From NCBI GenBank assembly GCA_030626365.1, contig DAOUPC010000168.1, positions 1 to 6,515 on the forward strand: 6,515 bases of DNA. Direction: 5' to 3'. Source of the stretch: Paracoccaceae bacterium (lineage in GTDB: Bacteria > Pseudomonadota > Alphaproteobacteria > Rhodobacterales > Rhodobacteraceae). The first letter of the stretch is position 1. Each line of letters opens with the position of its first letter. Made by a program: the position numbers and the translations under genes. Below, in pieces: positions 1 through 5,783 of this stretch. Below the pieces are notes generated by a model. That model saw only the letters and a list, made by a program, of their open reading frames with translations, did no database searches and had not been told where the DNA came from.

Positions 1-1029
1 ATAAGCACCATAGAATGCCAGGTGTCCGTGTGCCGCGGTGATCTGCGTGCCGTGGGTATAGAAGTTCACCGGATGCAGCGTGTGCATAAAGCCCCACACG
101 CCTGCGCCAAAGAACGCCAGCACAGCACAACCCAGCGACCACAGCAACGCGGCCTTGTTGGGATGATCGCGACGGCCCTTCCAGACCATGACAAAGGCGA
201 AAGACATCATCGCAAAGAACGGAACCACTTCCATTGCACTAAAGATCGTGCCGATCCACTGCCAGTAGCCCGGTGTGCCGATCCAGAAAAAGTGGTGCCC
301 AGTGCCCAGAATGCCCGAGAACAACGCAGCGGCAACAATGACATACAGCCACTTTTCCACCACTTCGCGGTCAACACCGGTCAGTTTCAGCATCAGGTAC
401 GCCAGGATCGACGCCATGATCAGTTCCCACACGCCTTCGACCCACAGGTGAATGACAAACCACCAGTACATCTTGTCCAGTGCCAGGTTCTCGGGGTTGT
501 AGAATGCGAACAAGAACAACAGCGCCAGACCCCAAAGGCCCAAAAGCAGGATGTTAGTGATCGCGGTCTTCTTACCCTTAAGAACGGTCATCGACACGTT
601 ATACAAGAACATCAGCGCGGCCACGACGATACCCGCCTTGACCCACTTGGGTTGTTCAAGGAACTCGCGTCCCTCTGTGCCAAGGAAAAAGTTCCCCTCG
701 AACAGATTGAACGTATAGGTGACGACAACGCCCAACGTACCGACCACCAGAATGGCCAGTTGCAGATAGGCAATCATCGGCGAGTGGATTTCACGCTCTG
801 ATTCTTCGGGGATCAGGTAATAGGCCGCCCCGAAAAAGCCCAGCAGCAGCCAGACGATCAACGAGTTGGTGTGCAACATCCGCACGATGTTAAACGGAAT
901 CAATTCCGATAACGTGTTCGGCATCACGTAGATCCAGCCGGCCAAAAGCCCGCCCAGCACCTGAATGGCGAACAACCCCATGGCTGCCCCCATGTAGTAC
1001 AGTGCTATTTTTTGTGATTGGTATTTCAT
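1..1029 (-). CDS. norB: Nitric oxide reductase large subunit NorB, 5' part (runs off left edge)
   Basis: NorB is the catalytic membrane subunit of cytochrome c-dependent NO reductase (2 NO to N2O), a member of the heme-copper oxidase superfamily. The reading frame is open from the ATG at 1029 to base 1 and gives 343 residues, against about 450-465 for full-length NorB, so roughly the last quarter lies outside. It is highly hydrophobic, with many membrane helices. All six histidine metal ligands are present: H53 (RMLHTN) and H336 for low-spin heme b, H334 (AAHGH) for heme b3, and H194, H245 and H246 (IHLWVEGVWE, GTGHHFFW) for the non-heme iron FeB. The conserved glutamates E198, E202 and E267 are also there. 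The offset from Pseudomonas aeruginosa NorB numbering (from memory) is a constant 13 from H194 onward. A quinol-type qNor is unlikely because a separate norC precedes it. The start is set by a Shine-Dalgarno, TGAGGAG, that overlaps the norC stop codon, so the two genes are co-transcribed and probably translationally coupled. Confidence 0.97.
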   Translation of the reverse strand, partial: MKYQSQKIALYYMGAAMGLFAIQVLGGLLAGWIYVMPNTLSELIPFNIVRMLHTNSLIVWLLLGFFGAAYYLIPEESEREIHSPMIAYLQLAILVVGTLGVVVTYTFNLFEGNFFLGTEGREFLEQPKWVKAGIVVAALMFLYNVSMTVLKGKKTAITNILLLGLWGLALLFLFAFYNPENLALDKMYWWFVIHLWVEGVWELIMASILAYLMLKLTGVDREVVEKWLYVIVAAALFSGILGTGHHFFWIGTPGYWQWIGTIFSAMEVVPFFAMMSFAFVMVWKGRRDHPNKAALLWSLGCAVLAFFGAGVWGFMHTLHPVNFYTHGTQITAAHGHLAFYGAY

Positions 1030-1042
1030 TGTCTTTAACTCC

Positions 1043-1495
1043 TCAGCCGGCGTCGTTCGGCGGCCAGCTTTGCGTGTCGATAGTATCGGTCCAGATCAGG
1101 AAATCCGACAGGTTGCGGATTTCTTCATCGCTCAGGTTGAACTGAGGCATCTGGCGGCGGCCTTCAATGCCGCTGGGCTGGCTTTCCATCCAGGCTTTGA
1201 GGGTTTCAAACGCATCATCCGGGTCGTCCATAACACCCCAACGGGTCATCACATTGCCCAACTCGGGGGCAAAGTAAGCCCCTTCGCCCAGAATTGTGTG
1301 ACAGTTGATGCATACCTTGTCTTCCCACACACGTTTACCGGCAGCCACACTTTCCGTCAGCGTTTCCGCGTTGGTCGATGTGGTGACGATATACTTATGT
1401 GAGTGGATCGAAAGACCTACAAAGATAATGATAAAGAATAGGGACCCACCATAAAAAATATTTCGGGCCATAGATTTGGTCATGACTTCGCGCAT
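1043..1495 (-). CDS. norC: Nitric oxide reductase cytochrome c subunit NorC
   Basis: NorC is the membrane-anchored monoheme cytochrome c that takes electrons from periplasmic cytochrome c or cupredoxin and hands them to NorB. The product is 150 residues, the usual family length. One uncleaved N-terminal membrane anchor (about residues 12-30, rich in Phe and Ile) is followed by a periplasmic cytochrome c domain. The heme-binding CINCH motif is at residues 62-66, with H66 as proximal ligand. The typical NorC sequence HTILGEGAYFAPELG follows it. M116 in RRQMPQF is the likely distal heme ligand. The frame stays open for 26 codons upstream to an ATG at 1573, but the start at 1495 is preferred. It has a strong AAAGGAGA six bases upstream and gives a normal-length protein, and the upstream ATG lies inside the promoter operator. 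The gap to norB is only 13 bases, giving a norCB operon that reads out of the window to the left; norQ and norD are commonly downstream, but this cannot be seen here. Confidence 0.97.
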   Translation of the reverse strand: MREVMTKSMARNIFYGGSLFFIIIFVGLSIHSHKYIVTTSTNAETLTESVAAGKRVWEDKVCINCHTILGEGAYFAPELGNVMTRWGVMDDPDDAFETLKAWMESQPSGIEGRRQMPQFNLSDEEIRNLSDFLIWTDTIDTQSWPPNDAG

Positions 1496-1500
1496 CGCGC

Positions 1501-1509
1501 TCTCCTTTT
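1501..1509 (-). promoter_or_regulatory. Shine-Dalgarno of norC, decides the start
   Basis: On the minus strand this reads AAAAGGAGA, ending six bases before the ATG at 1495. It is a near-perfect anti-16S match at good spacing, and it selects this ATG over the in-frame upstream ATG at 1573 and the internal ATG at 1483. Confidence 0.85.
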
Positions 1510-1559
1510 GCGCCGCGTTTCGGGTACGGCCATAGATAGGGGGGCTTCTGTGCCGCGCC

Positions 1560-1573
1560 TTAACCAAAGTCAA
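1560..1573 (-). promoter_or_regulatory. FNR/NNR-type operator of the norCB promoter
   Basis: The plus strand reads TTAAC-CAAA-GTCAA, and read toward norC it is TTGAC-TTTG-GTTAA. This is the five-four-five inverted-repeat form of Crp/Fnr-family sites (FNR consensus TTGAT-N4-ATCAA). Sixty-four bases separate it from the norC ATG. It is almost identical to the box in front of nirS at 3841-3854. A class II arrangement (centre at -41.5) would put the transcription start near 1525. The region where the -10 should lie contains TATCTA (1538 to 1533), only a weak match. The NO-responsive regulator NNR/NnrR/Dnr is the likely binder given the target genes, but FNR-type proteins recognise similar sites and the sequence alone does not separate them. 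Confidence 0.85.
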
Positions 1574-1683
1574 GAACGCGTGATTGGTCGCAGGTTCAGA
1601 TCAGAAAAGGCCGGGCATGACGCCGCCCACAGTTCGTTCACAGCCCGCCCAAGAAAATTAAACGTTTCCCGGGTGCGGCGGCT

Positions 1684-1707
1684 GTTGCGGTTGTGGTTAT
1701 GGTTGCG
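1684..1707 (+). repeat. Four imperfect tandem hexamers (GTTRYG)
   Basis: Four consecutive hexamers GTTGCG, GTTGTG, GTTATG and GTTGCG lie just downstream of the nirI stop, in the otherwise featureless part of the gap between nirI and the nor promoter (1574-1720). I see no gene and no convincing terminator in that stretch. The repeat may be a chance low-complexity tract. Confidence 0.5.
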
Positions 1708-1720
1708 AAAGGGCGCCGGT

Positions 1721-3805
1721 TCACTTGGCCGCGCGCGCCCGGCGTTTCAGGGTCGGACAGGTGTCGGAATCATGAAAAATCACCTGACAGCGCAGGCACA
1801 GCACGCATTCATTGGGGTTGATCCGGCCCAGGGGGTCAATCGCCCCAACCGTGCAATTTGGTTCGCACAACCGACATTCACGGCCACATTGTGGGCGCCG
1901 GCGCAGCCAGTCAAAGATCTTGAGCTTGGCGGGAATTGCCAGCGCCGCGCCAAGCGGGCACAGGTACCGGCAATAAAACCGCTCAATGAACAGCCCCGCC
2001 GCCAGCAGCGCCAGTGCAAAAACCACAAACGGCCAGGCACGAATCATCCGCAGCGAAATAACCGTCTTGAACGGCTCGGCCTCGGCCACCAGCAGCGCAT
2101 CTTTCATGGAATAAAATGACAGCGCCAGGATGACGATGAACAACGTGTATTTGAACGCCCACAGCCGTTCATGCAGCGCATGGGGCACCGCAATCTGCAC
2201 CACGCCCAGCTTGCGGGCGGCGACGTTCAGCAATTCCTGCAATGCGCCAAACGGGCACAGCCAGCCACAATAGACCCCCCGCCCCCCGAACAACATGCCA
2301 AGTGCGACAAAGCCCCACAGCACGAAAATAACCGGTTCGATCAGGAAGGTTTCCCAGTGAAACCCATTCAGCAGTGATTGCAGAAAGGCTACCACCTGAA
2401 CCACCGACAATTGTCCATTGGCCACCCAGCCCAGCCACACCAACGTGACAGTCAGGAACCCCAGTCGCACCCGCAGATACAAGCCCTTGCGCCGCACCAG
2501 GCTTTCCTGTGCGAACAGAATCATTGTCAGCACCCCCAGCATGACGATCACCCCGACCGCCGAAAACCGTTTGCGTTGCCATGTTTCCTGCCACAGCGGT
2601 TCGGGTTCGGGCGGTAAGGGACGCAAAAACCGCGCCGGCAGCTGATACTCAAGCGGGATCACGAACGATACCGGCCCCAGGGCACCGGGGCGGGTTGCCG
2701 TCACTTCAATCAGGAATGGCGCGGCAGGGTCAAACCCTTCCCCCCCCAGTTGAAACACCGAGCGTTCCTTGAGGGTCGGCGCATCCTGTGGCTCAAGGTC
2801 GTCAATCCGCGTATAGCCTTCTTTTTCCAGGATAAAGCGCCGGTCGTCCTGCACCACGACGATCCGGTCAAACACCCCCGAACGCCGCCAGGTAAGACCG
2901 CGATGCGACTGCAATCCGAGCGATCCGACAAACAGCGCCACCTTACCCTGCGGCAAGGCCCCCACGGCCCGGCTAAAGGCCTGTTGCCCAAGGATGTTCG
3001 CGCCAATTTCAGGCGGGTCCAGAATGGCGGCATAAAGCCCCAGAAAGGTGCCCTCGCCCGGCTCTGGCGGGGTGGCGGCCCCGGCCAGCGCGCGGGCCGC
3101 CTGTGCCATGCTGACGCGGGTGGTGGTTATCGCCCCCATTTCAACCAGATCGTCCCAGCCGTGCGGGGCAAAACCCAGCCGGTCGATACGCCCGCCACTA
3201 AGAATGCCGCGCGACAGGGCCAGTGTACGGGCCGAGCGCAGGATCGAATCCCGGATCACCCCGGTTGAAACGGTGGCCCGTGATATGATGTCGGGAAACC
3301 CGCCTTCGACCTTGGCCGCCGAGATCATCGGCTGTGTCAGGTCAACACCGCCGAATCCGTCGACAAAGCGTTCAATATCGGCATCCGACAGGCCCAGCGT
3401 CAGAATCGGTTCGGCGTGGCGCATCAGGCGGGATGCGACAATTCGCGCCGAAGGGCTGATGGCAATCAGAACCTCGATCGGGCGCCCGGAATAGCCGACC
3501 GAACGGGTAATTTCCCAACTTGACCCGATATAGCCCAGAACAGCCCCATCCGGCCCCCTTACCACCCAGCCCGGCACATCCGCCTGCTGGCGGGTCACGG
3601 TTGGGACGGGATCGGCCCCGAACATCAATGCCGCAAGCGCAGCATCAGGGGCTATGGGGTCAATCGAATCCTCAAATTCCTGGCGCAACTGGGCTACGGC
3701 AGGCAGGGGGGCGGCCAATATCAGGACAAGAACCGGAATCAGGGCAAGAACACGTGCCCCGGCACTCAGGATAGAACGATATATACAGCACAGGTAATTA
3801 AACAT
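1721..3805 (-). CDS. nirI: NirI, NosR/NirI-family membrane flavo-iron-sulfur protein
   Basis: In Paracoccus denitrificans NirI is required for transcription of the nir operon; its relative NosR serves nitrous oxide reductase. The 694-residue product begins with a hydrophobic signal or anchor segment (about 17-38). A periplasmic FMN-binding domain follows (about 78-195) with a flavin-attachment-like motif SRATVST at 175-181, T178 being the probable acceptor. A further periplasmic region runs to about 410. Then come membrane segments near 414-432, 447-463, 487-507, 551-566 and 590-607, with two CxxxCP motifs, CGWLCP (513-518) and CRYLCP (612-617). The cytoplasmic tail has two ferredoxin-like [4Fe-4S] cysteine sets: C640, C644, C647, C651 and C667, C670, C673, C683. 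NosR has the same plan, so the name NirI rests mainly on its position divergent from nirS. The ATG at 3805 is the only ATG or GTG upstream of the signal segment; no good Shine-Dalgarno precedes it and the leader may be very short. No nirX follows. Confidence 0.9.
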   Translation of the reverse strand: MFNYLCCIYRSILSAGARVLALIPVLVLILAAPLPAVAQLRQEFEDSIDPIAPDAALAALMFGADPVPTVTRQQADVPGWVVRGPDGAVLGYIGSSWEITRSVGYSGRPIEVLIAISPSARIVASRLMRHAEPILTLGLSDADIERFVDGFGGVDLTQPMISAAKVEGGFPDIISRATVSTGVIRDSILRSARTLALSRGILSGGRIDRLGFAPHGWDDLVEMGAITTTRVSMAQAARALAGAATPPEPGEGTFLGLYAAILDPPEIGANILGQQAFSRAVGALPQGKVALFVGSLGLQSHRGLTWRRSGVFDRIVVVQDDRRFILEKEGYTRIDDLEPQDAPTLKERSVFQLGGEGFDPAAPFLIEVTATRPGALGPVSFVIPLEYQLPARFLRPLPPEPEPLWQETWQRKRFSAVGVIVMLGVLTMILFAQESLVRRKGLYLRVRLGFLTVTLVWLGWVANGQLSVVQVVAFLQSLLNGFHWETFLIEPVIFVLWGFVALGMLFGGRGVYCGWLCPFGALQELLNVAARKLGVVQIAVPHALHERLWAFKYTLFIVILALSFYSMKDALLVAEAEPFKTVISLRMIRAWPFVVFALALLAAGLFIERFYCRYLCPLGAALAIPAKLKIFDWLRRRPQCGRECRLCEPNCTVGAIDPLGRINPNECVLCLRCQVIFHDSDTCPTLKRRARAAK

Positions 3806-3840
3806 GTATCCAAACCTAGGCCCGTATAGACGACCCTGCC

Positions 3841-3854
3841 TTAACGAAAGTCAA
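3841..3854. promoter_or_regulatory. FNR/NNR-type operator shared by divergent nirI and nirS
   Basis: The site reads TTAAC-GAAA-GTCAA on the plus strand, a five-four-five inverted repeat differing from the norC operator at a single base of the 14. It is 62 bases from the nirS ATG and 35 bases from the nirI ATG, and it is the only such box I find in the 111-base intergenic region. In P. denitrificans a single NNR box centred at -41.5 from both start sites is reported between nirI and nirS, and this layout agrees with that. NNR-type NO-dependent activation under low oxygen is inferred from the family and target genes. Confidence 0.87.
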
Positions 3855-3876
3855 GGAATCACCCCCTCTCACGTGG

Positions 3877-3882
3877 AACAAT
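3877..3882 (+). promoter_or_regulatory. Candidate -10 element of the nirS promoter
   Basis: AACAAT matches TATAAT at four of six positions. Its centre is 32 bases downstream of the operator centre, exactly where a -10 belongs in a class II FNR-type promoter, implying a transcription start near 3889. No -35 is needed, since the operator takes its place. Confidence 0.5.
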
Positions 3883-3916
3883 CAGTCATGCCTCACCAGC
3901 CAATGGAGTTTTCAAG

Positions 3917-5671
3917 ATGAGACCTACCACAGCCCTACGCAGAACATTGCTTCTGACCAGCACCGCCCTGGTGCTGGGGCTGGCCGCGAGCTTTGCCGCG
4001 GCCAAGGACAAGCCCAAAGACCACACCAGTGGCCCCGCTGCGGCTTACCAGCCCAGCATGACCACACTGGGTGAACTGAACGTGGAAATCCCCGGCCGCC
4101 GCGAAGGCGACCCGGTGATGACCCAGGAAGAGTATAACGCTGCCAACAAGATGTACTTTCAGCGTTGTGCAGGGTGCCACGGCGTGCTGCGCAAAGGTGC
4201 CACAGGCAAGCCGCTGACCGTTGATCTGACGCGTGAAAACGGGTTCGAGTACCTGCGCGACTTTATCAACTACGGCTCTCCTGCCGGTATGCCCAACTGG
4301 GGCACCTCCGGGGACCTGTCGGATGAACAGGTCGACATGATGGCCCGCTATCTGCTGCTTGACCCGGCCGCACCGCCAGAGTTTGGCATGGCCGAAATGC
4401 TCGAAAGCTGGAAGCTGATCGTCGCACCTGCGGATCGCCCCACCAAGAAGATGAACGACATCGACATCGACAACCTGTTCTCGGTCACTTTGCGTGACTC
4501 TGGCCAGGTCGCGCTGATCGATGGGGCAACCTATGAAATCCACACGATCATCAACACAGGCTATGCGGTGCATATCAGCCGGATTTCCGCCTCGGGTCGT
4601 TATCTGTTCGTGATTGGCCGTGACGCGCTGATCAACATGATCGACTTGTGGATGGAAACCCCTGCCACTGTGGCCCAGGTCAAAATCGGTGCCGAAGCGC
4701 GCTCGATCGAGACCTCCAAGTTCAAGGGTTACGAGGACAAGTATGCCATCGCCGGGGCCTATTGGCCGCCACAATACGTGATCATGGACGGCGACACGCT
4801 TGAGCCGCTCAAGATCAAATCGACCCGTGGCATGATCTACGACACACAGGAATACCACCCTGAACCCCGTGTCGCAGCCATCGTGGCGTCGCACTACAAG
4901 CCCGAGTTCATCGTTAACGTCAAGGAAACCGGCAAGATCCTGATGGTCGACTATTCCGACATCAAGAACCTGAAGGTAACCGAGATCGAAGCAGAACGCT
5001 TCTTGCATGATGGCGGCTTTGACGCCTCCAAACGCTACTTCCTGACGGCGGCCAACGCCCGTGGCAAGGTTGCGGTCATCGACACCAAGACAAGCGCGCT
5101 TGTGTCTATCCTTGAGACCGGCGGTCAAACGCCGCATCCGGGCCGTGGGGCCAACCTGGTCCACCCGACATACGGGCCGGTTTGGGCAACCTCGCACCTG
5201 GGCGATGACACCATCGCACTGATCGGTACCGACCCCGAGGGTCACCCGGACAGCGCCTGGAAAGTCGTGCAGACGCTTTACGGTCTTGGCGGTGGTTCGC
5301 TGTTCGTGAAATCGCACCCGACATCCACGAACTTGTATGTCGATGCAACATTGAACCCGGATGCCGAAACTTCGGGATCGATCGCGGTGTTCAAGATTGC
5401 CGAGATGACCCAGGAAGAGCCAGAGTACACCGTTCTGCCAATCGTGGAATGGGCCGGTATCGCCGAAGGTCAGCCCCGCGTCGTGCAGGGTGAATTCAAC
5501 GTGGCCGGTGACGAAATCTGGTTCTCTGTCTGGAACGGCAAGGATCTGGAAAGCGCCATCGTGGTGGTTGATGACCGCACGCTTACCCTCAAGGCCGTGA
5601 TCAAGGACCCGCGCCTGATCACCCCAACGGGCAAGTTCAACGTCTTCAACACACGTGCTGACGTTTACTAA
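3917..5671 (+). CDS. nirS: Cytochrome cd1 nitrite reductase NirS
   Basis: NirS is the periplasmic homodimeric enzyme that reduces nitrite to NO using heme c and heme d1. The product is 584 residues, complete and of normal length. A Sec-type signal peptide (RR at 8-9, hydrophobic core about 10-26, cleavage probably near AAA at 27-29) leads to a short N-terminal arm. The cytochrome c domain has CAGCH at 84-88, and M125 in SPAGMPNW is the likely distal ligand of the reduced form. The rest is the eight-bladed d1 propeller, with H219 (YAVHISR) as heme d1 ligand and active-site histidines H364 (RFLHDGG) and H407 (TPHPGRG). Every one of these sits exactly 19 residues beyond its Paracoccus pantotrophus mature-numbering counterpart (H69, M106, H200, H345, H388, from memory). 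The Paracoccus H17 and Y25 equivalents are H36 and Y44. The start has TGGAG eight bases upstream. It is divergent from nirI and is followed by a hairpin and nirE. Confidence 0.98.
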   Translation: MRPTTALRRTLLLTSTALVLGLAASFAAAKDKPKDHTSGPAAAYQPSMTTLGELNVEIPGRREGDPVMTQEEYNAANKMYFQRCAGCHGVLRKGATGKPLTVDLTRENGFEYLRDFINYGSPAGMPNWGTSGDLSDEQVDMMARYLLLDPAAPPEFGMAEMLESWKLIVAPADRPTKKMNDIDIDNLFSVTLRDSGQVALIDGATYEIHTIINTGYAVHISRISASGRYLFVIGRDALINMIDLWMETPATVAQVKIGAEARSIETSKFKGYEDKYAIAGAYWPPQYVIMDGDTLEPLKIKSTRGMIYDTQEYHPEPRVAAIVASHYKPEFIVNVKETGKILMVDYSDIKNLKVTEIEAERFLHDGGFDASKRYFLTAANARGKVAVIDTKTSALVSILETGGQTPHPGRGANLVHPTYGPVWATSHLGDDTIALIGTDPEGHPDSAWKVVQTLYGLGGGSLFVKSHPTSTNLYVDATLNPDAETSGSIAVFKIAEMTQEEPEYTVLPIVEWAGIAEGQPRVVQGEFNVAGDEIWFSVWNGKDLESAIVVVDDRTLTLKAVIKDPRLITPTGKFNVFNTRADVY

Positions 5672-5680
5672 ACCAACATC

Positions 5681-5725
5681 GGGCGGGCCGGACGCAATAT
5701 TCCGGCCCGCCCCCCTTTCCTTTCT
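5681..5725 (+). terminator. Strong hairpin after nirS, intrinsic terminator or processing stop
   Basis: A perfect 12-bp GC-rich inverted repeat (5681-5692 pairs with 5701-5712) encloses an eight-base loop, CGCAATAT. It is followed by C4 and the pyrimidine run TTTCCTTTCTT. It starts nine bases after the nirS stop. The tail is not a pure T run, so termination may be partial. A partial terminator, or an mRNA 3' end stabiliser, would fit the need for far more NirS than heme d1 biosynthesis enzymes. Confidence 0.8.
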
Positions 5726-5727
5726 TG

Positions 5728-5747
5728 CATTTCATCCCATTTCATTC
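5728..5747 (+). repeat. Two tandem 10-bp units in a G-poor leader
   Basis: CATTTCATCC is followed directly by CATTTCATTC, nine of ten bases identical. They lie in a pyrimidine-rich stretch (5711-5750) with only two G residues, between the nirS hairpin and nirE. No promoter motif or Fnr-type box is obvious between the hairpin and nirE. Confidence 0.55.
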
Positions 5748-5772
5748 CTGCCAATAACGACGACCAATCCAA

Positions 5773-5777
5773 TGGAG
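5773..5777 (+). promoter_or_regulatory. Shine-Dalgarno of nirE, decides the start
   Basis: TGGAG lies six bases before the ATG at 5784. An in-frame ATG at 5772 overlaps this site and has no recognisable ribosome binding site of its own, so 5784 is preferred. The same CCAATGGAG string precedes the nirS start. Confidence 0.65.
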
Positions 5778-5783
5778 CCAGCC

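Noticed and set aside
22..801. 259-codon open frame on the plus strand at the left edge
   Set aside because: It lies antisense to norB, where all metal ligands are intact; its Gln/His-rich composition is the mirror of a hydrophobic membrane protein.
1496..1573. N-terminal extension of norC to the ATG at 1573
   Set aside because: The upstream ATG lies in the operator, the added residues are unlike NorC, and a strong Shine-Dalgarno precedes the ATG at 1495.
1605..1628. Possible nirI terminator (GGGC/GCCC stem with a nearby T4 on the minus strand)
   Set aside because: The stem is only four base pairs with an eight-base loop, and four bases separate it from a four-base T run.
1575..1720. Minus-strand frame that could extend NirI by a frameshift
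   Set aside because: NirI already ends normally soon after its last ferredoxin cysteine; the open stretch has low-complexity Asn/His/Arg composition and no start or domain.
1508..2119. 203-codon open frame on the plus strand across the nor promoter and the nirI 3' end
   Set aside because: It is antisense to the cysteine-rich tail of nirI and runs across the nor operator; no domain or convincing ribosome binding site.
3870..3875. CACGTG palindrome in the nirS promoter
   Set aside because: A six-base palindrome is expected by chance, and it falls just upstream of the predicted -10 with no known role in this promoter class.
3935..5317. Long (460-codon) open frame on the minus strand opposite nirS
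   Set aside because: It is wholly antisense to a well-supported nirS, with His/Asp/Gly/Val-rich composition typical of the complement of a high-GC gene, and shows no recognisable domain.
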